Origin: CAIYRG01 sp036273455
GTDB lineage: Bacteria; Pseudomonadota; Alphaproteobacteria; Micropepsales; Micropepsaceae
Reading direction: 5' to 3'
DNA: 64,000 bases
Assembly (NCBI GenBank): GCA_036273455.1
Contig: DASUHP010000024.1
Coordinates: 1 to 64,000, forward strand
In this document: one piece after another, positions 52,295-59,967 of the stretch
Position numbering within the stretch: the first letter of the stretch is position 1
How the letters are laid out: the number at the start of each line of letters is the position of its first letter
Program-made: the position numbers and the translations under genes
The notes under the pieces: generated by a model
The model's input: only the letters and a program-made list of their open reading frames with translations
What the model was told of the DNA's origin: nothing
The model's database searches: none

Positions 52295-53734
52295 CTACGC
52301 GTGGCCGGGGTGCCCCAGCACCTTGCGCAGAAACTCCACCTCCTGCTGAAAAACCGGATCGCTTTTGCACAATTCTTCGATTCTTCGGCAGGCGTGTAGC
52401 ACTGTGGTGTGGTCGCGTCCGCCAAAACGCCGGCCGATATCGGGCAGCGAACGCGACGTCAATTCGCGAGCGAGGAACATTGCCACCTGGCGGGGCCGCG
52501 CGACCCGGCGCGCACGGCGGGACGAATGCAATTCGCGCAGCTCCAGCTTGTAATATTCTGCGGTCTTGCGCTGGATCTCCTCGATCGTGGTCCGCCTCTC
52601 GGCCGCCGTGCTTCGGCTGCCGATCGCTTCTTCGGCGAATTCCGGCGTCACCGGCTTGCCGGTCAGGTCGGCATAGGTCGCGAGCTTGAGCAGCACGCCG
52701 AGAAGTTCGCGCGGTGCTGCATCCACCTCACCGGCAAGATGCTGGAGCACGCTCTCCGGCAGCTTGGCCCGGGGCAGCTTGCGTTCAATCTCGGCCGACT
52801 TGCTCCGCAAGATCGCCAGCCGCGTCGGCGCATCCGGCTTGTCGATCGCAATCACAACCGCGCCTTTCAGCCGCGACCGGACGTCTTCGGTGAGTCCATC
52901 GAGGCTGGCAGGCGGACGGTCAGCGGCAATAACGACCTTGCGCTTGAGCTCGGTGAAGGCGTTGACGGTGTGCAGCAGCTCGCTGACCGTTGTCCGGCCG
53001 CAAATATGCTGGAGATCGTCGATCAGAAGGATGTCGGCTGCGCGCAGCTCTTCCTTGAAAGCCAGTGTTTCCTGGTTGCGCAATGCCGCGAGAAAACGGC
53101 GCATGAAATCTTCAGCGCGCAGAAACAATACACGCGCCCTGTGCCGCTCCCGCAATTCGAGCGCAATGGCATTCAAAAGATGGGTTTTGCCGTAGCCGAA
53201 GCCGCCATGGACAAACAGCAGTCCGAAATTGCTGTCGCCATGCTCGGCGATGCGTTGCGCCGCTTTGCAGGCAAATTCATTGCATGGCCCAACCACGAAG
53301 CTGGCGAAACTCTGCGCTGCATCCGGCACCCGGTCCCAGATACCCTGGAGCGATGCCCCTGGCGGTTTTGCCGGACCGGCAAAATCGCCCCGGGGTCCGG
53401 TATGCGCAGGTGCAGCCGAAACCGCGGGAGCACGTGTGGTGAGGGATCGGCCATCGCTCGCGGCAATCACGATCTCGACCGCGCAGGGCCCCGTCAACAC
53501 CGCAGCGAAGGCCTTTTCAATCCGTTCGCCGTGATGGGACGCGGTGTAGTCGCGCACGAGTCTGCTCGGTGAGGAAAGCCGCACCGTGCCGTCAGCCGCA
53601 GCAACCATCGAGAGTGGCGCGATCCAGGTGTCGAAAACGCCTTGGCCGAGTTCCAGCCTCAACCGGTCCCTGACAGAGATCCATGCATCGGTCCATAATG
53701 GCTCCGGCGCATGCTGTATCGACGACATTCCCAT
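52295..53734 (-). CDS. dnaA: Chromosomal replication initiator DnaA
   Basis: 479 residues from the ATG at 53734; a TTG at 53743 (GGAGGGGCG just upstream) and an ATG at 53728 are alternatives. Domain I is WTDAWISVRDRLRLELGQGVFDTWIAPL. The short domain II linker is Ala/Pro-rich. The AAA+ domain has Walker A GGFGYGKTHLL (178-187) and Walker B ILLIDDLQHI (235-244), with ADRPPASLDGLTEDVRSRLKG for sensor and arginine finger. Domain IV ends with the DNA-binding signature FGGRDHTTVLHACRRIEEL. It opens the origin by binding DnaA boxes. Confidence 0.96.
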   Translation of the reverse strand: MGMSSIQHAPEPLWTDAWISVRDRLRLELGQGVFDTWIAPLSMVAAADGTVRLSSPSRLVRDYTASHHGERIEKAFAAVLTGPCAVEIVIAASDGRSLTTRAPAVSAAPAHTGPRGDFAGPAKPPGASLQGIWDRVPDAAQSFASFVVGPCNEFACKAAQRIAEHGDSNFGLLFVHGGFGYGKTHLLNAIALELRERHRARVLFLRAEDFMRRFLAALRNQETLAFKEELRAADILLIDDLQHICGRTTVSELLHTVNAFTELKRKVVIAADRPPASLDGLTEDVRSRLKGAVVIAIDKPDAPTRLAILRSKSAEIERKLPRAKLPESVLQHLAGEVDAAPRELLGVLLKLATYADLTGKPVTPEFAEEAIGSRSTAAERRTTIEEIQRKTAEYYKLELRELHSSRRARRVARPRQVAMFLARELTSRSLPDIGRRFGGRDHTTVLHACRRIEELCKSDPVFQQEVEFLRKVLGHPGHA

Positions 53735-53797
53735 AATTCCCAACGCCCCTCCGGAAATCCCCGGCTCCCTGACTTTTGGTGTGAAATCCCGACGCGG

Positions 53798-54262
53798 TTA
53801 ACTCTGACCCCAGGGTAGCCCCGACGCCTTCCAGCCGCCGTCGCTGCCCCGATGGCGTTCCTCGTTCAAGCCACCTTCAAATCCATCCGATACATTGAAA
53901 CATGGCCCATAACCGGCTTTGGTCATCGCGATTGCCGCGGCCCGCGAACGCGCGCCGGAACGGCAAAGGAAGAACAGCGCGGCGCCTGGACGGTAGGAGG
54001 TGCGCTTGAGCGCCTCCGTCACCTGCTGGACGAATGCGGGGTTGGGCGATGAAGGGAAGTGCTGCCATTCGCACAACAGCGCTTCACGCCCGAGTCCGGA
54101 CAGGTCCGGAACGCCGACAAAATTCCACTCCGCGCCGGTACGCACATCAACGAGCTGTGCGGCGCCATCACCCGACATGCGGTCCCAGCTTTCCCGCGGC
54201 GAAAGATCTCCGGCATATCCGGCGTTCGAAGAAACCGCTTCGCTCCGTTTGCCCCCCGTCAT
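53798..54262 (-). CDS. Rhodanese-like domain protein
   Basis: 154 residues from the ATG at 54262 (GAGGA 6 nt upstream). One rhodanese domain: PRESWDRMSGDGAAQLVDVRTGAEWNFVGVPD, then the active-site loop FFLCRSGARSRAAAIAMTKAG with the persulfide-forming Cys at about residue 99 and YGPCFNVSDGFEG at the C-terminal end. Such proteins carry sulfane sulfur or act as phosphatase-like regulators; the acceptor is unknown. It sits just upstream of dnaA on the same strand with a 54-63 nt gap, a placement seen in related alphaproteobacteria. Confidence 0.88.
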   Translation of the reverse strand: MTGGKRSEAVSSNAGYAGDLSPRESWDRMSGDGAAQLVDVRTGAEWNFVGVPDLSGLGREALLCEWQHFPSSPNPAFVQQVTEALKRTSYRPGAALFFLCRSGARSRAAAIAMTKAGYGPCFNVSDGFEGGLNEERHRGSDGGWKASGLPWGQS

Positions 54263-54265
54263 CAC

Positions 54266-54886
54266 AGTTCCTCGTCAAGGGCAAAAAGCCGCCCACGGGC
54301 GCCAAAGCCCCCAAAGTAATCGTTTGTCGCTGGATTGAAGTTTTACTTAACGGATACTTGTTAAGGCGCGGTAATAGCCGTCGAATAATGAGCAAATGCC
54401 CGCTCTGACTGCCATTTCGTATCGGTTCATGTTTGTCGCCCCACCGTTGGAAGGCAATCTATACGCAGGCGCTTTTGCCGTGCAAGTGCCAAAATTTTTC
54501 CCCCGAGGCCTTGCATGCGGGTTCGGCAAAAGTGGGAAAACACCCGAAAATACGGGCACTTGCCGTACACGGATGGTGCCGGTGGGAGTGTACGGATTGT
54601 TGGACGCGTGGCGATTCAGGGGCTTAGAGGCCGTGCTCGGAACCGCGAAACTGGAAATCTGAACCGTTGGTGACGGTTCAGTGAATTTCTTTCAGTTTAC
54701 TGACAAACCAAAATGTTCCCGCTTTATTCGCATGTGACAGTTTTGCGCACAGGAAAGATTCACGTGGCTTGGAACGCGGCCGTGCCTGCTCGCGCGTCTT
54801 TCCGGCCCAGAGGCTGGCGGACCGGATTAAAAACCCTGGAAATTCAGTGAAAAGCGAGATCGGCGAGTACCGACCGCAGCGCAGCA
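54266..54886. other. Gene-poor interval upstream of dnaA/rhodanese, possible oriC
   Basis: About 620 nt between the rhodanese gene and rpsT, the longest gap in the window. Two A/T-rich stretches (about 54331-54400 and 54681-54730) flank a 9-bp inverted repeat pair, GCAAGTGCC (about 54484) and GGCACTTGC (about 54555), and a hairpin at 54659-54681. Two GATTC sites (CcrM-type GANTC) are visible, near 54615 and 54757. I find no exact DnaA box (TTATCCACA) in the gap; the nearest is TTATTCGCA near 54723 with two mismatches. One plus-strand open frame (54396-54662, 88 codons) has no family features and is probably not a gene. Confidence 0.4.
54659..54681. repeat. Perfect 9-bp hairpin, possible terminator
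   Basis: CTGAACCGT, loop TGGTG, ACGGTTCAG, followed on the plus strand by TGAATTTCTTTC, a moderately T-rich tail. It could end a plus-strand transcript from the gap or the rpsT transcript read from the other side, or be an origin element. Confidence 0.45.
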
Positions 54887-55153
54887 TCAGGCCTTGAGTT
54901 TTTTCAGCCGAGCCGCGAGGCGCGAAACTTTGCGTGAACCGGTATTCTTGTGGATAACGCCTTTGGACACGCCGCGCATGATCTGCGGCTCCGCAGCCTT
55001 CAGCGCGGCCGCAGCGGCTTCGCGGTTCCCTGACGACAACGCTTCTTCGACCTTGCGGACCGCGCTCCGGATCTGACTTTTCCGGTTCTTGTTGACGGCG
55101 GTCCGCCGGGTGGTCTTGCGAACGCGTTTTTCGGCCGAGACGTGGCTGGGCAT
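54887..55153 (-). CDS. rpsT: 30S ribosomal protein S20
   Basis: 88 residues from the ATG at 55153; the frame stays open 28 codons further up with unrelated sequence. The very basic S20 pattern is clear: AEKRVRKTTRRTAVNKNRKSQIRSAVRKVEEAL, then AAAALKAAEPQIMRGVSKGVIHKNTGSRKVSRLAARLKKLKA. It binds the 5' domain of 16S rRNA early in assembly. rpsT next to dnaA and after an enoyl-CoA hydratase gene is the usual alphaproteobacterial layout. The codons for VIHK contain a perfect DnaA box (54949-54957). Confidence 0.95.
   Translation of the reverse strand: MPSHVSAEKRVRKTTRRTAVNKNRKSQIRSAVRKVEEALSSGNREAAAAALKAAEPQIMRGVSKGVIHKNTGSRKVSRLAARLKKLKA
54949..54957 (-). promoter_or_regulatory. Exact DnaA-box sequence inside rpsT
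   Basis: TTATCCACA on the minus strand, embedded in the codons for Val-Ile-His-Lys of S20. It is the only exact consensus box I noticed near dnaA. Because the amino acids are conserved in S20, the match may be a coding coincidence. Confidence 0.35.
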
Positions 55154-55239
55154 GGCTTGACTCTGTGTTCGAAGGCTAAGATTGAGCGCGGAGCCATAAA
55201 TGAATTCGACGCCGCCGTCCAGCGAAGTACCACCCAATC

Positions 55240-56019
55240 CTATTCCCGGTCGAACACGGGTTTGCGTTTTTCGATGAAGGCCGCCATGCCTTCTTTTTGT
55301 TCCGGCGTGGCGAAGAGCGCGTGAAACAGCCGACGCTCAAACCGGATGCCCTGCGACAGCGTCGTCTCGGATGCCGCATTGACGCTTTCTTTCACCATCA
55401 AAAGGGCGGGCAGCGCCTGGCTGGCGATCCGGCCAGCGCTGGCTTTCGCCTCCGGCAGAAGCTGCGCCAAAGGCACCACCCGCGCCACCAGCCCGGCGCG
55501 CTCGGCTTCCGCCGCATCCATCATCCTTCCGGTCAGGCACATTTCCATCGCTTTGGCCTTGCCGACCGCGCGGGTCAGCCTTTGGGTGCCGCCGGCGCCC
55601 GGCCCAATTCCAAGATTGATCTCCGGTTGGCCAAATCTTGCGTTGTCGGCCGCAATAATAAAGTCGCACATCATCGCCAGCTCGCACCCGCCGCCGAGCG
55701 CAAATCCGGCGACCGCCGCGATCACCGGCTTGCGGGCCTGCGAGACCCGCTCCCAGTTCCGTGTCACGAAATCTTCCCGATAGACCTCGGAGAAGCCTTT
55801 GTCCGCCATCTCCTTGATGTCGGCGCCGGCCGCAAATGCTTTCTCCGAGCCGGTGATGATCATACAGCGCAAGCGGCTATCGGCCTCGTAGCCCTCGACC
55901 GCATTCGAGAGCTCGTCCATCAGCTCCGAATTCAGGGCATTCAGCGCATTCGGACGGTTCAGCGTGATGGTCACAACTGCGCCTTCGCTTTGGATCAGAA
56001 TATTCCGGTATTCCGACAT
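55240..56019 (-). CDS. Enoyl-CoA hydratase/isomerase (crotonase family)
   Basis: 259 residues from the ATG at 56019 (GGGAGG 9 nt upstream). Crotonase fold with both catalytic glutamates: Glu113 in GGGCELAMMCD and Glu133 in GQPEINLGIGPGAGGTQRL, spaced 20 apart as in authentic hydratases. The oxyanion-hole stretch is FAAGADIKEM (62-71). It hydrates trans-2-enoyl-CoA in fatty acid breakdown. In many alphaproteobacteria mutM or ubiE lies just upstream of this gene; here the next gene is a divergent GDT1-like one. Confidence 0.93.
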   Translation of the reverse strand: MSEYRNILIQSEGAVVTITLNRPNALNALNSELMDELSNAVEGYEADSRLRCMIITGSEKAFAAGADIKEMADKGFSEVYREDFVTRNWERVSQARKPVIAAVAGFALGGGCELAMMCDFIIAADNARFGQPEINLGIGPGAGGTQRLTRAVGKAKAMEMCLTGRMMDAAEAERAGLVARVVPLAQLLPEAKASAGRIASQALPALLMVKESVNAASETTLSQGIRFERRLFHALFATPEQKEGMAAFIEKRKPVFDRE

Positions 56020-56113
56020 GTATTCGCGCCTCCCACGGGCCATGGTGTAACTACCAGATTCTATGCTGCCACGCTCATGGTGTAGCTTGCCCGCTCATTT
56101 CCAGGAAAGTTCA

Positions 56114-56392
56114 ATGATCCAGTTACTGGTGATGGCATTGACCATTTTTGTTGCGGAGCTCGGCGATAAGACCCAGGTCGCAACGCTGCTGTTTGCCGCC
56201 GATCGCCAGAACTCGCCCTGGTCAGTTTTCGCCGCCTCGGCGAGCGCATTGGTGCTCGGTGCGGCGATCTCGGTGACTCTCGGCAGTTTCGCGCGCAACT
56301 GGCTCGAAATGGTGCCGCTGCGTCTGATTGCCGGCATCGCCTTCATCGCCATCGGCCTGTGGTCGGTGGCCGAATATTTCCGGGGTGCCTGA
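56114..56392 (+). CDS. Half-size TMEM165/GDT1 (UPF0016) membrane protein
   Basis: 92 residues from the ATG at 56114, after AGGAAAG. Three membrane helices, the first carrying the family motif E-L-G-D-K-T (15-20). TMEM165/GDT1 proteins transport Mn2+ or Ca2+ across membranes; the full-length type has two such motifs in six or seven helices, whereas this one has one copy. It therefore probably works as a dimer of identical subunits or with a second small protein elsewhere. Confidence 0.87.
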   Translation: MIQLLVMALTIFVAELGDKTQVATLLFAADRQNSPWSVFAASASALVLGAAISVTLGSFARNWLEMVPLRLIAGIAFIAIGLWSVAEYFRGA

Positions 56393-56432
56393 TGACGTGG
56401 AACACCCGCCCGGTTTTGTCTAACAATACAAC

Positions 56433-57302
56433 ATGACTTTCCGGCTCTGCGTTTTCACCGCGTTACCATTATTGCTTGCGCCGGCTGCCATCGGCGCGGT
56501 CCCCGTCATTCCGGATTTTTCCGGAGTCTGGGGCCGCACCTCGGTCGATTACGAGCCGCCGCCGTCGGGGCCGGGGCCGGTGATGAACAAGACCCGCACT
56601 TTTTATATGCGCATCGGCGACGACGCCAATCCCATCCTGAAACCGGCTGCTGCTGAAAAAGTCCGCGAGGCCGCAGCGGTCTCGCGCACCGGCGTGAATT
56701 TTCCCACTCCGTCCAATCAATGCACGCCCTGGTCCGCCCCATATGCCTGGCGGGCCTTGGAAATGCAGATGCTGCAGCAGAAGGATCAGGTCACAATTCT
56801 TTATGTGGGTGACCAGCAGATCCGCCATGTCCGGCTCAACAGCCGGCATCCGGCGCGGGTAGTGCCATCCTATATGGGCGATTCCATCGGCCACTATGAG
56901 GGAGATACACTGGTGATCGACACGGTCGGGATGAAACCCGGGCCGCATGCGATGATTGACAATTACGGGACGCCGTTCAGTGAGAACCTGCATGTCGTCG
57001 AACGCATTCGTCTGATAGATGGTGCGGCCGCGAACCGGGCCGCCGAACAGGCCGAACGTGACAGCGGCCGTGTCGAGGTCGAAATGGGCGGCGCGAGCAT
57101 CGATCCGGCTTACGAGGGGCCCGGCCTGCAGATTGCGTTCCGCGTCGACGACCCGACGGTATTTACCATGCCGTGGTCGGCACAGGTCACCTACCGCCGT
57201 TCCGCCGGCCCGTGGGAAGAGCGCGTATGCGCCGACAACCCACACAATTACAGCACCGGCGCCGATGTTCCGGTACCGCAGACGGCCACGCCTGACTTCT
57301 GA
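56433..57302 (+). CDS. Exported protein of unknown function (PDFSGVW-type)
   Basis: 289 residues with a Sec signal peptide (LCVFTALPLLLAPAAIG, cleavage near GAV-PV). The mature protein opens IPDFSGVWGRTSVDY, a beginning shared by a broad set of uncharacterised exported proteins of proteobacteria and acidobacteria. Later parts include NQCTPWSAPYAWRALEMQMLQQKDQVTILY, RHPARVVPSYMGDSIGHYEGDTLVIDTVGM and a beta-rich end. These features fit a beta-sheet (lipocalin-like) fold, but I cannot assign a function. The stop TGA overlaps the ATG of the CoA-transferase gene by one base, so it belongs to that transcript. Confidence 0.78.
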   Translation: MTFRLCVFTALPLLLAPAAIGAVPVIPDFSGVWGRTSVDYEPPPSGPGPVMNKTRTFYMRIGDDANPILKPAAAEKVREAAAVSRTGVNFPTPSNQCTPWSAPYAWRALEMQMLQQKDQVTILYVGDQQIRHVRLNSRHPARVVPSYMGDSIGHYEGDTLVIDTVGMKPGPHAMIDNYGTPFSENLHVVERIRLIDGAAANRAAEQAERDSGRVEVEMGGASIDPAYEGPGLQIAFRVDDPTVFTMPWSAQVTYRRSAGPWEERVCADNPHNYSTGADVPVPQTATPDF

Positions 57303-58531
57303 TGACCGAAGCAGAATCCCAATCCCGGCCAATTCATTTCTCACCCGATACTGCCGGGCCGCTCAAGGGCGTGAAGGTGCTCGATCTGTCGCGGCTGGTG
57401 GCGGGCAACATGTTGTCGCTGCAACTTGCCGATTTCGGCGCGGAGGTCACAAAAGTTGAGCCGCCAGAGGGTGACTCATTGCGCGCCTGGCTTGACGGCG
57501 GCGAGCCACTGTTCTGGAAGACATACAGCAGGAACAAGCGTTCCATCGTTCTCAACCTGCGGCAGGAAAAAGCGGTCGCCGCGCTGTGGCGGCTGATCGC
57601 AGAGGCGGATGTCTTCATCGAGAATTATCGTCCGGGCACGCTGGAGAAAATGGGGTTTGCCCCCGATCTCATGTTGGCCAGCAATCCACGGCTGATCGTG
57701 CTGAGGGTTTCGGGTTACGGGCAGACCGGTCCTTACGCGCAACTGCCGGGCTTCGGCACGCTGGTAGAGGCCATGAGCGGGCTTGCGGCGCGCAGCGGCT
57801 TTCCGGATCGCGAGCCCTTGCTGCCGCCCCTGGCGCTGGCGGACATGATCGCCGGACTTTCCGGCGCGATGTCGGCGGTCACCGCATTGTTCGCGCGCGA
57901 ACATGGCGCGCCAGGGCAGGTGATCGATCTGTCACTGTTGGAACCGCTGGTATCGGTACTCGGACCGGAAGCTGCGATTTACCGGCGCACCGGGCAGGTG
58001 CGGCAACGTTCCGGCAACGGCATCAGCATCTCCGCGCCGCGCAATATCTACCGCTGCGCGGATGGCAAATATGCCGCGCTGTCCGGTTCGACCGCGGCGA
58101 CCGCCCGGCGCATTTTCGAGATCATCGGTCGCCCCGACATGGTCAATGATCCGCGTTTTGCCACCAACGATGCGCGCGTCAGGAATCGTGCCTTGATCGA
58201 TGAGATCATCGGCGGCTGGTTTGCCACGCGCAATCGCGCCGAAGCGCTGGCCGAAATGCAGGCCGCCGGCGTGACCGCCGGGCCGGTCTATGATGTGGCC
58301 GATGGGCTCACCGATCCGCATTTCCGTTCGCGCGAAGTTTTTGTCGAGGTGGAAGATCCCGAACTTGGAGCTATTCCAATGCCCAATATCGTGCCCCGCC
58401 TTTCCGCGACCCCGGGGGTGTGGCGGCGGCCTGCGCCGGCGCTCGGCGAGCACACCGACGAGGTGCTCTCGGAAGCCGGTTTGACTGCTGATGAGATTGC
58501 GGCATTACGTAAAGATGGCGCCTGCGCATGA
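57302..58531 (+). CDS. CaiB/BaiF-type (class III) CoA-transferase
   Basis: 409 residues. N-terminal PLKGVKVLDLSRLVAGNMLSLQLADFGAEVTKVEPPEGD and RNKRSIVLNL define the family; Asp181 in LALADMIAGLSGAMSAVTAL is the expected acyl-carrying aspartate. The C-terminal segment AGVTAGPVYDVADGLTDPHF is also typical. It transfers CoA between carboxylic acids. Its ATG overlaps the stop of the exported protein gene and its own stop overlaps the permease start (ATGA at 58528), suggesting that it activates the acid brought in by that permease. It is not a recent copy of the CoA-transferase at 5754, from which it differs widely. Confidence 0.88.
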   Translation: MTEAESQSRPIHFSPDTAGPLKGVKVLDLSRLVAGNMLSLQLADFGAEVTKVEPPEGDSLRAWLDGGEPLFWKTYSRNKRSIVLNLRQEKAVAALWRLIAEADVFIENYRPGTLEKMGFAPDLMLASNPRLIVLRVSGYGQTGPYAQLPGFGTLVEAMSGLAARSGFPDREPLLPPLALADMIAGLSGAMSAVTALFAREHGAPGQVIDLSLLEPLVSVLGPEAAIYRRTGQVRQRSGNGISISAPRNIYRCADGKYAALSGSTAATARRIFEIIGRPDMVNDPRFATNDARVRNRALIDEIIGGWFATRNRAEALAEMQAAGVTAGPVYDVADGLTDPHFRSREVFVEVEDPELGAIPMPNIVPRLSATPGVWRRPAPALGEHTDEVLSEAGLTADEIAALRKDGACA

Positions 58532-59886
58532 GTATGGAAACCGCCGCTGCCGATCAAACCCGGCGCAGCTTTGCCGCAATCTCGATCGATTTTTTCGAAC
58601 GCTATATGCCCGACCCGTTCATTCTCGCGATCGGATTGGCCGTGCTGGTGGTTGCTGCCGCCGCGGCGGCAGCGCCGCACGGAACCTGGTCTGTGATTCT
58701 GACGTCGTGGTATTCGGGCATGTTCGGCATTCTCGGATTCGCCTTTCAGATGATCCTGATCCTGGTGACGGGTCATGCGCTGGCTTATTCGCCGCCCTGC
58801 ATGCGGGGCCTGAAATGGCTGGTCGCAAAAGTGCGAACGCCCAATCAGGCGGTGGTGCTGACGTTCCTGACCGCTGCACTGGCATCCTGGATCAGTTGGG
58901 GATTTGGCCTTGTCATCGCCGCCGTCCTGGCCCGCGAAGTGGCAAAACAGGTGCGCGTGGATTTCGCCTGGCTGGTCGCCTCGGCCTATTCGGGATTCGT
59001 GATCTATGCCAGCGGACCTTCCGCATCGATTCCGGTGTCGCAGGCTTCGCACGGCAATGCACTCAACATCGTCGAGAAAGTCACCGGCCATATCGTGCCG
59101 TTTACCCAAACGACTTTTGCGCCGTTCAATCTGGTGCCGATGTTCCTCATTCTGGTGGTGATGCCGTTTGTGCTGCTGTGGGTGCGGCCACGGGGGGCGG
59201 AGGTGCAGGTTTTCGTTCCGCCACAAGAAACCCGGCCTGCTCCTGCTGCACCAGCGGGCGATTGTCTGGCGCGCAGGCTTGAACATTCACCATTGGGCAC
59301 GCTGTTCCTCGTTCTCGCAGGGATCGGTTACGCGGGCGTTGCGATTGCGGAAGGCAAGCTCGATTTCGACATCAACTTCATCATCTTCATATTCCTGACT
59401 GCAGGTCTCGCCGCACACCGCACGCCGATGGCTTATGCCGCCGCGGTGAAGAACGCCGCGAGTCAGACCGGGCCGCTGATGCTGCAATTTCCGATTTACG
59501 GCGGCATCATGGGAGTGATGACCGCGACCGGGTTGGCCGAACAGATATCCCGCGGCATCGAAGGATTTGCGACCGCTCACACGCTGCCGCTGTTCAGTTT
59601 CATCTCGTCGATCTTCATTTCCATGATCGTGCCGTCGGGCGGCGGACATTGGGCGGTTCAGGGCCCTTTCACCATCCCTGCAGCAGTCGCGCTGAACGCA
59701 TCCATTCCGGCGACGACCATGGCGGTGGCGATGGGGGAGGAAGTCGCCAATATGCTTCAGCCGTTCTGGGCACTCCCGGTGGTGGCGATCGCCGGAATCG
59801 GCATCCAGCGGGTTCTGGGGCTGACCATCATGACATTCATCGTCAGCACACTAATCTTCGCAGCGGCGCTGCTGTTACTGGTATAA
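58528..59886 (+). CDS. Short-chain fatty acid permease, AtoE family
   Basis: 452 residues, about 11 membrane helices. Family landmarks: FERYMPDPFILAIGLAVLV at the N-terminus, GFAFQMILILVTGHALAYSPP, TAALASWISWGFGLVIAAVLAREVAK, LQFPIYGGIMGVM, and MIVPSGGGHWAVQGPFTIPAAVAL, the last highly conserved. AtoE proteins take up short-chain fatty acids such as butyrate or acetoacetate. Coupling to a class III CoA-transferase gene gives a plausible import-and-activate pair. Two hairpins follow 7 nt after the stop. Confidence 0.92.
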   Translation: MSMETAAADQTRRSFAAISIDFFERYMPDPFILAIGLAVLVVAAAAAAAPHGTWSVILTSWYSGMFGILGFAFQMILILVTGHALAYSPPCMRGLKWLVAKVRTPNQAVVLTFLTAALASWISWGFGLVIAAVLAREVAKQVRVDFAWLVASAYSGFVIYASGPSASIPVSQASHGNALNIVEKVTGHIVPFTQTTFAPFNLVPMFLILVVMPFVLLWVRPRGAEVQVFVPPQETRPAPAAPAGDCLARRLEHSPLGTLFLVLAGIGYAGVAIAEGKLDFDINFIIFIFLTAGLAAHRTPMAYAAAVKNAASQTGPLMLQFPIYGGIMGVMTATGLAEQISRGIEGFATAHTLPLFSFISSIFISMIVPSGGGHWAVQGPFTIPAAVALNASIPATTMAVAMGEEVANMLQPFWALPVVAIAGIGIQRVLGLTIMTFIVSTLIFAAALLLLV

Positions 59887-59892
59887 AATTCA

Positions 59893-59941
59893 ACCCTCCC
59901 CCTGAGGGAGGGTCGAAAACGCACGGCGTTTTCGGGGAGGG
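59893..59941. repeat. Tandem palindromes after the AtoE gene, likely terminator/dispersed repeat
   Basis: Two perfect hairpins side by side: ACCCTCCC/GGGAGGGT (59893-59913, loop CCTGA) and CGAAAACGC/GCGTTTTCG (59914-59934, loop ACG). The outer arms CCCTCCCC and GGGGAGGG can also pair around the whole element. This layout is known from dispersed palindromic repeats in alphaproteobacterial genomes. Placed between the AtoE and dctP-like genes it could lower readthrough. Confidence 0.65.
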
Positions 59942-59967
59942 GAGATTTCTTTTTGGGAGGGCTCCAC

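Noticed and set aside
54349..54364. TTAA...TTAA pair as a CtrA site
   Set aside because: The half-sites are 10 nt apart, whereas the CtrA site needs a 7-nt spacer.
54396..54662. 88-codon plus-strand open frame in the dnaA-rpsT gap
   Set aside because: No ribosome site of note, no family resemblance and unusual composition (many Gly, Arg, Pro). Kept only as a note in the gap entry.
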